Below are positions 1-10,900 of a DNA stretch of 16,086 bases, piece after piece; positions within the stretch are counted from its first letter, which is position 1, and every line of letters starts with the position of its first letter. Origin of the DNA: Gammaproteobacteria bacterium (GTDB lineage Bacteria > Pseudomonadota > Gammaproteobacteria > Pseudomonadales > Pseudomonadaceae); assembly GCA_012735335.1 (NCBI GenBank), contig JAAYHO010000167.1, positions 1 to 16,086 of the forward strand, given 5' to 3'. The notes below the pieces were generated by a model. It was not told the DNA's origin. It searched no databases and saw nothing but the letters and a program-made list of their open reading frames with translations. Position numbers and translations under genes: made by a program.

Positions 1-959
1 CCGCGCCCGGCGCCCTGCTCCTGTTGCACCGCACGGCGCAACTCCGGTTCACTGATCGCCGCAGTCCCCAGTTTGCCAATGACAATACCCGCCGCCAGAT
101 TGGCCAGCGCCACCGCAGTGGGCAGCGACTCGTCCGCCGCCAGCGCAGTCGCCAGCGTGGAGATGACAGTGTCACCGGCACCGGTCACATCAAACACCTC
201 ACGGGCGCGAGCGGGCAGATGCAAGGCGGGCTCGCCCTTGCGCAGCAGGGTCATGCCGTGCTCGCTGCGGGTCACCAATAACGCCTGCAGATCCAGCTCA
301 TCGATCAAGGCCATGCCCCGCTCCACCAACTCGTGCTCAGTGGCGCAGCGTCCAACCACCGCCTCGAACTCGGCCATATTCGGTGTGATCAGGGTGGCAC
401 CGCGATAAATGCTGAAGTTCTTGCCCTTGGGGTCCGCCAGCACCGGCAAACCCCGTTCGCGAGCCAGCCGGATCAGCGCCTGATGGTTGACCAGCGCGCC
501 CTTGCCGTAGTCCGACAAGACCACCACCTTGACCTTGTCCAACAGCGCTTCAACGGAACTCAGCAGTGCGTCACCATCGGTATCGAAGGGCTCCTCGAAG
601 TCCACCCGCAACAACTGCTGATGGCGGCTCATGACCCGCAATTTGGTGATGGTCGGCTGGCCTGCATGTTCCTGGAAAGCGCAATACACCCCCGCCGCGT
701 TAAGCCGACGCTGCAGAATCTCGGCTGCCTCATCCTGCCCTGTCACCCCCACCAGCCAGGCGGGCGCACCCAGCGCAGCAATGTTCAGCGCCACGTTACC
801 CGCACCGCCGGGGCGATCCTCGATCTGGTCCACCCGGATCACCGGCACCGGCGCTTCCGGAGAAATCCGCTCGCTGGGACCATGCCAGTAACGATCCAGC
901 ATCACATCACCCACCACCAGAACCGGGGCGGAGTCGAAACGGGGCATGGTCAGTTTCAT
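1..959 (-). CDS. hldE: HldE (RfaE) heptose kinase domain, 3' end cut by window edge
   Basis: Bifunctional D-glycero-beta-D-manno-heptose-7-phosphate kinase / heptose-1-phosphate adenylyltransferase, a cytoplasmic enzyme making ADP-heptose for the LPS inner core. About 319 codons are visible from an ATG at 957-959. The N-terminus reads [20 protein letters not shown], followed by [20 protein letters not shown], typical of the ribokinase/PfkB heptokinase half. The PfkB signatures are visible as [11 protein letters not shown] (about residues 51-61) and DVTGAGDT towards the end, and [10 protein letters not shown] is characteristic of HldE. In this family the kinase half covers roughly the first 320 residues, so the adenylyltransferase half should lie beyond the left edge. 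The start is 4 bases after the rmd stop codon, so the gene is probably read from the O-antigen operon, although no strong ribosome-binding site is seen. Family call is confident; that the protein is full-length bifunctional is inferred. Confidence 0.93.
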   Translation of the reverse strand, partial: MKLTMPRFDSAPVLVVGDVMLDRYWHGPSERISPEAPVPVIRVDQIEDRPGGAGNVALNIAALGAPAWLVGVTGQDEAAEILQRRLNAAGVYCAFQEHAGQPTITKLRVMSRHQQLLRVDFEEPFDTDGDALLSSVEALLDKVKVVVLSDYGKGALVNHQALIRLARERGLPVLADPKGKNFSIYRGATLITPNMAEFEAVVGRCATEHELVERGMALIDELDLQALLVTRSEHGMTLLRKGEPALHLPARAREVFDVTGAGDTVISTLATALAADESLPTAVALANLAAGIVIGKLGTAAISEPELRRAVQQEQGAGR

Positions 960-963
960 CACA

Positions 964-3066
<2,103 letters not shown>

Positions 3067-4185
3067 TCACGCCTGCTCACCCAGCAGCTCCCGGTACACC
3101 CGGGTGTAGGCCCGCCCCACCTGCTCTCCGGAGAACACCTCAAGCAGCCGACGCCGGCCAGCCTGCCCCATGCGCTCGGCCAGCTCCGGCTCGACCTGCA
3201 ACCGGAGCATCGCTGCAGCCAGGCCAGCGGCATCCTCCGGCGCCACCACCAGCCCGGTCACCTCATGCTGGTTGACGTAACTGGTACCGGTGCCGATATC
3301 GCAGCAGATCAGCGCCCTGGAATACAACTGCCCCTCCAGCAGGGTGACACCGAAGGCTTCGGTACGCAGGCAGGACGGAAACACCACCGCACGGCACAGG
3401 CTGAACAGGGCGGCCTTCTCATCCTCCGAAACGAAACCGGCGAACACCACATTGGTCAGCCCCAGTCTGGCCGCCTGAGCCTGCAGCCTGGCCTGCTCCG
3501 GCCCGGCACCGGCGATAACCACCGGCAGACCACAGAGCGCAGCCGCCTCCAGCAGCACATGCAACCCCTTGTAATAGCGCAGCACACCGACAAACAGGAA
3601 GAAGCCCTCGCCATACTGCTGGCGCGCCGTCTTCAGCGTCTGCGCCTGGGGCTCACTGTAGGTATCGGGCTCCAGCCCCAGCGGGATCACCTCGCACTTG
3701 TCAGCATGGCGCTGCAGCAGCGGGCTGGTACGCAGATAATCGGGCGAGGTGGCAATGAGCCTGTCCACCCGCGCCAGGAAGCGCCGGCGTAGCGGCGCAT
3801 AGAGCCTCTCCAGGTGGCGCTGGCGCAGAATATCCGAATGATAGGTCAGCACCACCGGCTTGTGAATGCCGGACAGCAGATGCACCAGATCCGCAAACGG
3901 CCAGGGGTGATGAACATGAATCACATCCGCCCACTGCGCCTGTTCGCGGTATGCCCGAAAGGTCGCCAGCCCCATCGAGCAGGACGCCGGCTCCCACTGC
4001 AGCGGCACCTGAATCACCCGGGCCTCCGGCCGCTCCAGTATCTGCACCCCGGCCACCGGCGCCAGCGTCAGCACTCGCTGCTCCACGCCGTGGCTGGCCG
4101 TGGCCAGGCATATCTGCCGAATGGATTCCTCGATGCCGCCCTGGCTGGTCGGAAAATAGGTACGGAAAAACTGCAGAACCTTCAA
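3067..4185 (-). CDS. GT4-family glycosyltransferase (WbpZ-like)
   Basis: Retaining GT-B glycosyltransferase of family GT4, 372 residues, expected to act on the cytoplasmic side of the inner membrane and use GDP-mannose or GDP-D-rhamnose. The N-terminal half starts MKVLQFFRTYFPTSQGGIEE, with the glycine-rich acceptor loop at 15-17 and VIHVHHPWPF near 88-97. The C-terminal donor-binding half has FLFVGVLRYYKG (Lys206 region) and the EX7E motif EAFGVTLLE (Glu276, Glu284). The start is TTG, supported by GGAG seven bases upstream and by the N-terminus matching the family. It is followed 91 bases later by gmd and preceded by a 128-bp gap. In the P. aeruginosa D-rhamnan locus, WbpX, WbpY and WbpZ do this work. 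The N-terminus looks most like WbpZ, which adds the first rhamnose, but this is memory-based and not an alignment. Confidence 0.85.
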   Translation of the reverse strand: MKVLQFFRTYFPTSQGGIEESIRQICLATASHGVEQRVLTLAPVAGVQILERPEARVIQVPLQWEPASCSMGLATFRAYREQAQWADVIHVHHPWPFADLVHLLSGIHKPVVLTYHSDILRQRHLERLYAPLRRRFLARVDRLIATSPDYLRTSPLLQRHADKCEVIPLGLEPDTYSEPQAQTLKTARQQYGEGFFLFVGVLRYYKGLHVLLEAAALCGLPVVIAGAGPEQARLQAQAARLGLTNVVFAGFVSEDEKAALFSLCRAVVFPSCLRTEAFGVTLLEGQLYSRALICCDIGTGTSYVNQHEVTGLVVAPEDAAGLAAAMLRLQVEPELAERMGQAGRRRLLEVFSGEQVGRAYTRVYRELLGEQA

Positions 4186-4192
4186 AAGCGCA

Positions 4193-4196
4193 CTCC
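4193..4196 (-). promoter_or_regulatory. Ribosome-binding site for the TTG start of the GT4 gene
   Basis: GGAG on the minus strand, seven bases before the TTG at 4183-4185. It supports a non-ATG start; no in-frame ATG fits the conserved N-terminus. Confidence 0.6.
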
Positions 4197-4198
4197 GA

Positions 4199-4254
4199 AA
4201 GGGGTCAGGTACATTTACGCATTTACGCGGGCGGCGATTATCGCACTATCGCAC
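4199..4254. repeat. Two 8-bp tandem duplications and a GGGGTCAGGTACATTTACG motif
   Basis: ATTTACGC is repeated directly at 4213-4220 and 4221-4228, and TATCGCAC at 4239-4246 and 4247-4254. The preceding AAGGGGTCAGGTACATTTACG (from about 4199) resembles the short intergenic motif commonly seen beside REP-associated tyrosine transposase genes in gammaproteobacteria. That resemblance is from memory. No transposase gene is present, so at most this is a remnant or a non-autonomous copy. Confidence 0.45.
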
Positions 4255-4313
4255 GCCAAAAGGGGCCACTACATTGACCTCCCGTGCCATGCGTACCGGC
4301 CTCCTGCCCCCCC

Positions 4314-4682
4314 TTAAAAGGCCCAATACCTGCTCAACAGGTAATTGGTCACTGGCACGACCCAGATCACCGACAGCTGGGCTGTGAGATACCAGATACC
4401 CAACAGTCCCACCAGGCCGTTGACCATCAGCACATTCAGCAGCAGGCCGCTCAGGGAGACGGCGGTGTATCGGCAGAAGGTGGCAAGGGGGGCCCTGGAG
4501 GAGGCGAAGGTCCAGCGGTAGTTGAATGCGAACGAGAGCGACAGCGCACCCAGGTATCCCAGCACGGTGCCCCAGGTCACTGACAGGCTGGCCAGCTCCA
4601 CGGCAGCGGCCATGATCAGCAGATGGGTCAAGGTTCCCGCAGCACCGACAATCAGATAGCGGACAAACTGCCGACGGAACAC
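4314..4682 (-). CDS. gtrA: GtrA-family membrane protein (lipid-linked sugar flippase)
   Basis: Small inner-membrane protein, 122 residues, of the GtrA family, thought to flip undecaprenyl-phosphate-linked sugar from the cytoplasmic to the periplasmic face. Four hydrophobic segments are visible at about 8-28, 36-56, 70-90 and 95-115. Family hallmarks are RYLIVGAAGTLTH at the N-terminus, FAFNYRWTFAS near 51-61 and the terminal NYLLSRYWAF. The start codon is GTG and shares one base with the TAG stop of the GtrB-like gene, so translation is coupled. With that gene and the YfhO-like gene it forms a three-part Gtr-type side-chain glycosylation module. The ending is the usual GtrA ending, so the gene is complete. 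Gene symbol by family; the sugar is unknown. Confidence 0.88.
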   Translation of the reverse strand: MFRRQFVRYLIVGAAGTLTHLLIMAAAVELASLSVTWGTVLGYLGALSLSFAFNYRWTFASSRAPLATFCRYTAVSLSGLLLNVLMVNGLVGLLGIWYLTAQLSVIWVVPVTNYLLSRYWAF

Positions 4683-5599
4683 TAATCAATCTGCTCGGCA
4701 ATGATGTAACGGGGCCGCCCTTTCACTTCCTCGTAAATGCGGGCGATGTAGACACCGACCAATCCCAGGCCGAAAGACAACACCCCGCCGATCAGCAGCA
4801 GCAGCAGAATAACCGTGGTAAAACCATCCACTGCCAGGCCGCTGAACTTCATGTAGAGGGTCTGGGCGCCGATCACCAGCGCCAGCGCGATAAACACCAA
4901 ACCCATGAAAATCATCATGTAAAGCGGTGCGGAAGAAAACGAGGTCACGGCAGTGAAGGCCAGTTTCAACAGCTGCAACAGCGACCAGCTGGAACGGCCC
5001 TCTGCCCGCTCGGCGACATCGAAGGGCAGCTGCACCCGATTGAACCCCAGCCAGGCATTCATCCCGCGAAAGAACAGGTTGCGCTCGCGCAGTAACTGCC
5101 AGGCATCAACCACACGACGATCCATGAGCTTGAAATCGGATGCCCCCTTGATATCCACCCCCGTGAGCCGGGTAAAGATCCGGTAGAACAGACCGGCCCG
5201 CAGGCGACTGGAGATGCTCTCGCGACCACGCGAGCGCTTGACCGCCTCCACCACATCAGCGCCGCTGCGCCACAGGTGCAGCATCTGCGGAATAAGCGCC
5301 GGCGGGTGCTGCAGATCACCATCCATCACCAGCACAGCCTGGCCCCGCGCCTTGTCCAGACCGGCAGCCAGGGCAGCTTCCTTGCCGAAATTGCGGCTCA
5401 GCCGGATGCCGGTGATCTCTGCATGTGCCTCGCGCAGCCGGGTTATCTGCTCCCAGGTATTATCCGGCGAGCCGTCATCGACCAGCACCAGCTCGAAGGT
5501 CTCCCCCATGGACTGCAGCACCTGCAGAATCGACGCAACCGACCTTGCAAGGTGCTCCCCCTCCCGGAACAGAGGAATAACCACGGAAACAACAGGCAT
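4682..5599 (-). CDS. gtrB: GtrB-like polyprenyl-phosphate glycosyltransferase (GT2)
   Basis: Transfers a sugar from a nucleotide donor to undecaprenyl phosphate at the cytoplasmic face, giving the lipid-linked donor for periplasmic glycosylation. The chosen product has 305 residues. A GT-A domain occupies about 1-215, with VVSVVIPLFREGEH at the N-terminus, VDDGSPDNTW (40-49), LSRNFGKEAALAAG (67-80) and the metal-binding DGD (93-95) before LQHPP. Two membrane helices follow at about 224-246 and 260-285, the DPM1/GtrB layout. The start is ATG 5599, which has AAGGAG six bases upstream. An in-frame start at 5644 is rejected because it would overlap the upstream gene by 20 bases and add a non-conserved extension. 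The family does not reveal which sugar is transferred; glucose is common but not implied here. Confidence 0.9.
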   Translation of the reverse strand: MPVVSVVIPLFREGEHLARSVASILQVLQSMGETFELVLVDDGSPDNTWEQITRLREAHAEITGIRLSRNFGKEAALAAGLDKARGQAVLVMDGDLQHPPALIPQMLHLWRSGADVVEAVKRSRGRESISSRLRAGLFYRIFTRLTGVDIKGASDFKLMDRRVVDAWQLLRERNLFFRGMNAWLGFNRVQLPFDVAERAEGRSSWSLLQLLKLAFTAVTSFSSAPLYMMIFMGLVFIALALVIGAQTLYMKFSGLAVDGFTTVILLLLLIGGVLSFGLGLVGVYIARIYEEVKGRPRYIIAEQID

Positions 5600-5605
5600 C
5601 ACTTG

Positions 5606-5611
5606 CTCCTT
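5606..5611 (-). promoter_or_regulatory. Ribosome-binding site of the GtrB-like gene
   Basis: AAGGAG on the minus strand, six bases before the ATG at 5599. It fixes the start at MPVVSVVIPL. Confidence 0.75.
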
Positions 5612-5624
5612 CTGCCCATGTAAG

Positions 5625-7916
5625 TCACTGTCGCCCTGCGCCATGCCCGGCAGACTCCCGCCGCCGGCACAGCAGACCGGCAGTCACCGCGCCCAGCAGC
5701 AGCCCGACACTCAACAGCGAAACCATCAGCGACAGCCCCCAGCGGCTCGGTCGATACACCAGCTCCAGCTCGGTGCGCCCCTGATCCAGCACCACCCCCC
5801 GGGACGTATTGTTCACCCGCAGTACCGGCCGTAGCTCGCCCTGCACCCGGGCAGTCCAGCCCGGGTACCACAGGTCGGCGATGATCAGCAGCGCCTGCCC
5901 CGAGACAACATCGGCCTCGATTCGCAGTACATGGCCCCGGTCCTGGATAATGCGCACCTGCCCGGCGCAATCGGCACCAGCAGCGCGCAACTCGACAGCC
6001 TGATCATTGATATAACCGGTATCGGCAACCGACAGTTCGAGCCTGCCGCGGCGCACCGCCCGGACAAAAGCCTCGTCATCATCAAGCCGCTGCGTACTGC
6101 ACACCAGCCGAGCGCGGGGCAGGACCCGGGTATTTTCGTACAGATACTCATCGCCATGCACACCGGCAAACCGCCAGCGCTCAGGTTGACCCTCGACCAG
6201 ATGCTGTTGCGCCGCAGGCAGCGCGACAAGACGCACGGCAAGCAGATCCAGGGTGACATCCTGCTGCGCGAGTACAAAACGCTGAATCCAGCCACCGCTG
6301 GTCAGCCCGGTGAGCTGTACCACGGACCTGTTCAACAGTGGGCCATACCAGCCCAGAGTATTGACCCCATGCAACCGACTGACATCCGGATTGAACAGCC
6401 GGGCCTCCCAGCCATCCATCGCCAGACCGCGATAATCCTGCCCCAGCTCGGACTGGAAATCTGCGGCCCAGGCCTGGGCCGACTTGCCCAGCATGCTCTG
6501 CGGCAAGCGGTACCAGGGCAACTGATAGCCGATCAGCCAGGTCTGCCCGAGCAGCAGCAGCAACGCCAGGCCCGCCACCGGCAGCTTGCCGCGCGCACGC
6601 CAGAACAACACAACCAGGGCCAGAGCGACCGCCGCCGCAGCCAGTAACATCGGCCCGAGCATCTTGTCCGACGGCCACGCCATCAATGGGCCGAAGGCCA
6701 GCGCCAGCAGTATTGCCACACCCAGCAGCAGCATCAGCAGCAGGGCTCCCAGCCTGATCCGCCGGCGGCTCAGACGGCCGTCACCAAGCGCCTGCAAGCC
6801 TATCGCCGCCAGCACGGAAAAGCAGAAAGTGACCTCCAGCAAATGCCGGGATGAGGCCCGGAACATATTCAGCGGAAAGACATTTTCGGTAATCAATCCG
6901 GCCAGAGCGAACCGGTCCCCGGTTGCCAGCAGCAACGCCAGCAGAGCATAGCACGCGGCAAACACCACATGACGGCGCTGCACCGGCGCCAGCAACGCCA
7001 GAAGACACAGCAGCCCGCCGATCGCCGGCAGAAAAGTCACCGTCTCCCCCAGATGGGCCGGAGTACGGTAGTCGATACCCAGCCAACTGATCGCCGTGGA
7101 GCCGTATAGCAGCGGCACCATCAACCCCGGCGCCTCCGATAGCGGAAAGGCATAGGAGAACAGCTCTTCCCTGCTCAGTTCGCTGCGCAGCGTATGCCCG
7201 GTCCACTCCATGGCGGGCAACAAGGCAGGCGTCACCAGAGCTACCCCCAGCGCCACACCCAAGGCACCGAACAGCAGCCCGGACCAGGCTCGCTGGCTCA
7301 GCACCAGCAACAGGCCATAGCAGCCGGCCAGCAACAGAGCATACACCGTGATCTGGGCATGCCCGGCCAGCAGGCTCATACCGACCGACAAGGCCAGCAG
7401 CGCAGCCCCCAGCCATTGCTGCGAGCGACGCCCGGCACAGACCTGATGCACACCCAGCATGATCCAGGGCAGCCAGGCGGCAGTATGCACCATCGAGGTG
7501 TGCCCCAGATGCACCAGCATCCAGCCGCTCAGGCTGAAGGCCAACGCGCCGAAGGCGGCGGGCAGCCGATCGACCAGGCAGCGCAGATAGGCGTACATGC
7601 CGAGCACCGCGACCAGATAGGCCATGACCACAAACACGTCAAACGGCGCCTGCAGCGCAACCAGCAACAGCCGCAGCGGATACAGGGCCATGCTCAGCGG
7701 ATCGCCGGTGACCGGCCAGCCGGTCGCCCAGCTGCTGGACCACCACTGCCAGGGCTGCGCATAGGCCGCCAACTGCCCGTCCGAATCGAAATCCTCACTG
7801 CCCAGCAGCATCGGGGAAAAATACAGCAGCACCAGAGCAACCAGCACCAGTGGCATCAACCAGCCGGCTGCCGACAGCTGCCGCAACCGCTCATCAGGCA
7901 TGACCGAACGGCTCAT
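5625..7916 (-). CDS. YfhO-like polytopic membrane protein, probable GT-C glycosyltransferase
   Basis: Large inner-membrane protein, 763 residues. A first membrane helix (about 17-37) is followed by an acidic loop, GSEDFDSDGQL (39-49). In GT-C enzymes the first periplasmic loop carries the catalytic acidic residue, so Asp42, Asp44 and Asp46 are candidates. Many further helices run to about residue 470. A mainly soluble, presumably periplasmic domain follows (about 485-725), then a last helix (about 727-749) and a basic tail. This layout matches the YfhO family. Its ATG overlaps the stop of the triple glycosyltransferase (ATGA), and it is followed 25 bases later by the GtrB-like gene and then GtrA. 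The likely role is therefore the third Gtr partner: moving sugar from undecaprenyl phosphate to the O-antigen in the periplasm. This function is inferred from context and fold type; no substrate can be named. Confidence 0.78.
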   Translation of the reverse strand: MSRSVMPDERLRQLSAAGWLMPLVLVALVLLYFSPMLLGSEDFDSDGQLAAYAQPWQWWSSSWATGWPVTGDPLSMALYPLRLLLVALQAPFDVFVVMAYLVAVLGMYAYLRCLVDRLPAAFGALAFSLSGWMLVHLGHTSMVHTAAWLPWIMLGVHQVCAGRRSQQWLGAALLALSVGMSLLAGHAQITVYALLLAGCYGLLLVLSQRAWSGLLFGALGVALGVALVTPALLPAMEWTGHTLRSELSREELFSYAFPLSEAPGLMVPLLYGSTAISWLGIDYRTPAHLGETVTFLPAIGGLLCLLALLAPVQRRHVVFAACYALLALLLATGDRFALAGLITENVFPLNMFRASSRHLLEVTFCFSVLAAIGLQALGDGRLSRRRIRLGALLLMLLLGVAILLALAFGPLMAWPSDKMLGPMLLAAAAVALALVVLFWRARGKLPVAGLALLLLLGQTWLIGYQLPWYRLPQSMLGKSAQAWAADFQSELGQDYRGLAMDGWEARLFNPDVSRLHGVNTLGWYGPLLNRSVVQLTGLTSGGWIQRFVLAQQDVTLDLLAVRLVALPAAQQHLVEGQPERWRFAGVHGDEYLYENTRVLPRARLVCSTQRLDDDEAFVRAVRRGRLELSVADTGYINDQAVELRAAGADCAGQVRIIQDRGHVLRIEADVVSGQALLIIADLWYPGWTARVQGELRPVLRVNNTSRGVVLDQGRTELELVYRPSRWGLSLMVSLLSVGLLLGAVTAGLLCRRRESAGHGAGRQ

Positions 7917-10900
7917 CTGCGATCGCTCTCGAACGACCCGACCGTCACAGCCGGCGCATCCGCTGCCGTGTCGGTCAGCTGCGCGCAGATGGCGACAAAC
8001 TCCGCAGCGACCGTTGCCCAGTCAAACCGCTCGACCTGTTGCCGGCCATTGGCAGCCAGACGCAGCGCCAGCTCCGGGTCAGCCAGCAGGCTGCGCAGTG
8101 CCTCGGTCAGCTCCGCAGGAGTCACCAGCAGCGCATTGTGCCGATCCACCGCCATGTCGTGAAAAGCCGCACAATGGCGGTTGGCAATCACCGCCTTGCC
8201 CGCCAGCCAGGCTTCCAGCAGCACGATACCGAAACTCTCGCTGCTGCTCATGTTGCACAGCAGTTCACAGGCCAGCAAGGCGCCACGCACCACCTCGCGG
8301 GGCTGGCGCCCGAGATAGCAGGCATGCTCGGAGTCCACCGGCAGACCGTCATCATCCGGGCCGATCAACACCAGCTGCAGATCCTGCCCCTCCCTGTTCA
8401 GTTGCTCGACGGCCTCGATGACCCGCTGATAGCCCTTGGCCCCGGCCTTGCGACCGAGCACCAGCACAAACGGCCGGTTCGACGGAAACACCTGGCGAAA
8501 CGCCGCCACATCCTGCTCGGTAAAGGACTCCGTTGCGTCACAACCCGCCGGCAGATAGCGCACATTGCAGCCCTTGCCAGCCAGAAAATCAGCGGCAGCC
8601 CGAGGCGCGGCAAGCACCAGACCGGCATCACGCGTACTCTGCAACCAGTCAGGGAAATGATAGAAGTTATCATCCAGATGGGCATGGGGGATCAGGATCG
8701 AAGGCACGGCCTGCTGCCTGGCCTGAGCCATTGCCACCACTGCGGGACGGAACACATTATTGTGGGCAATCACCAGATCGTAGTCCGCCAGATGATCAGC
8801 CAGAAAACCATCCAGCGCACTGCTCCAGGGACCGCGAGTGTCCGTCAGGCGCACTCCCCGAGCCGCCCGGCTGAGCTGGGCAGCCCCATCCAGTACGGCA
8901 AAGGACGATGGCGCAGGCAGTTCGGCAAGGTGCTGCTGAAACAGCAGCGGCACCGCAAGATCGACGGCCTCCCCCTGTACCGACAACCCCAGCAACTGAA
9001 AGCCGAGCGGACGCGGGTCAACCTGCTGCTGCAGCGCCGAGCTGGTCAATAACAGCTCCCCTGCCGCCAGCTCCAGTTCCAGTTCAAAGCGACCGTTGAC
9101 CTCCCGGGGCCCGCCGGCCACCTCGCCGCAGGCCAGGGCGCTGATCACCATCTCATCCGGCGCATAGCCGCTGATCTGCACCCTGGCCGGCTGCTGCAGA
9201 TACAGCCCACACTCGGTGAACGCCCAGCGCCGGACGTGCGGCGCCTGCCCTTCAGGATCGCCCCAGCCCCAGCTCAGACCGGAGCCGGTGTAACTGCTGC
9301 GCAAGCGATCACTGACAGCCCGCTCGAACCCGGCCTGCGCCTGCCACGCCTCACGCAGCTGCAACAGCCTGTGCGCCTGGTCCGGCTCATCAGCCGGGAA
9401 GCGCGCAAAGCGCACATTGGGAATATCCACCGGCACACCCAGCCCGGCGTCGAACGCATGGTTCTCGGCAAAACGCCAGTGGTTGTGCAGGCTGCTGACC
9501 TCCGGCGCCACCACATCCACGTCGAAATGTCCGCTGTGTCCCAGCGCGCTGACGAACTTCTCGATATTGACTTCCGCACCGCCCAGCGCCGGAGCCACAT
9601 AGCGGTAGGCCACATAGAGCACCCGTTTGCGCCGGAGCTCCAGGCCCTGCAGTATTTCCACGAACCGACCGGCCAGCCCCTGCATCGACAACTCACGCTG
9701 GAACAGCGCCATCCGCGCCGCCCGTGCCTGCGCCGAGAACAGCTGCGGTTGATCCAGTGCCCGCCGCAGCGCCGCAGCAAAATCCTTCAGCTGCACCACC
9801 TCCAGGTGCGCCTGCACGGACTCCGGATAGCCACGCTGACCGAACTCGGTGGTCACCACATAGAGCCCATTGCCGATATAGTCGGCCAGCTTGACGTTGG
9901 AACCGCTGCCGGACAGCATCGGATTGATCGCCAGCGCGCAGGACTGCATCAGCGCGCTCTTGGTCTCATCATCCACCACTCCCCAGCACCTCAGATTCCG
10001 CGGAGCCCGGGTAATGGCATCGGACACGCTACCCAGCACATGGAACTGCACATCGCCGCACTCGCCAGCCAGCTGCTCGGCAATGAACCGGGCCGCCTCG
10101 ATATTGGGCATATGTGCCGACCCCAGAAACACCACCGAGCGCTCGCCCATCCTGCCCTGCAGATCGGCCCTGAGCTGTTCCACCGCCTCACCCTGTGCCG
10201 GCACCGCCGCACCGTTGCGCACCACCAGTACCGGCCCGGCCGCCCGCTTGCCCCGCACCAGACTGCCGGCGTCCTCGCCGGACACCGCCACGGTCAGCGC
10301 CGAATGCTCCACGGCAAAGCGCTCAAGCCGCTGCACATCCTCCAGCAGCGCCTCCCTGAGCGGGTGCCCGCCCAGCAGCCGCTGCTTGAGCTGCGTTTCG
10401 TTGTTCTGTGATGAGTGGACAAAGCGGTCGCCCCAGGCCGCCGGCAACGGCACCATGTAGCAGTGCTCGACCACAATGCAACGTGCCCGCTGGCGCAGCA
10501 CCCGATAGATAGCCGTCAACCAGGGATTACCGGTGCAGTGGCGGCCGGCGATGATATCGTCAGCCGCCACATGGTACCGGGCATTGACCGACAGCAGCTC
10601 GGCATCGTGCTCCCGCGTTCGCGGCACAGTGATCACCAGGATATTCTCGGCCACCCGCCGGACCTGCAACCGCCCATCACCGGCATACGACAGGAACACC
10701 ACCGGAAACCGCTCGCTGACCGCAGCATACAGCCCCCGGGTACGGGTACCGCCACCGCCGATACCGGCAAAGGAGTCGTAATCGTTCAGCGCCAGCACAC
10801 AGCGCTGCGCCATCCCGCCCCTGACTCCAACCGCAGCGTCAATGGCCTGCGCTGCCTGCCCGGCAATCGCCTCCCAGGTATAGCCTTCCAGGGCCAGGGC

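Larger units (their letters stand above)
4186..4313. other. 128-bp gap between gtrA-like gene and GT4 gene
   Basis: This is the largest gap inside the gene block. Besides the tandem repeats it carries a run of seven C (4307-4313) directly after the gtrA stop codon, and on the minus strand a GATAAT -10-like hexamer at about 4237-4242 without a matching -35 element. No open frame with coding character and no clear terminator hairpin is seen. Confidence 0.4.

Noticed and set aside
4246..4701. A 151-codon minus-strand frame overlapping gtrA in another phase
   Set aside because: It is rich in Pro, Arg and Gly with no motif, whereas the GtrA frame has all four membrane segments and a typical ending.
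5600..5644. Longer N-terminus for the GtrB-like protein
   Set aside because: It would overlap the YfhO-like gene and add non-conserved residues. A strong AAGGAG site precedes the ATG at 5599.
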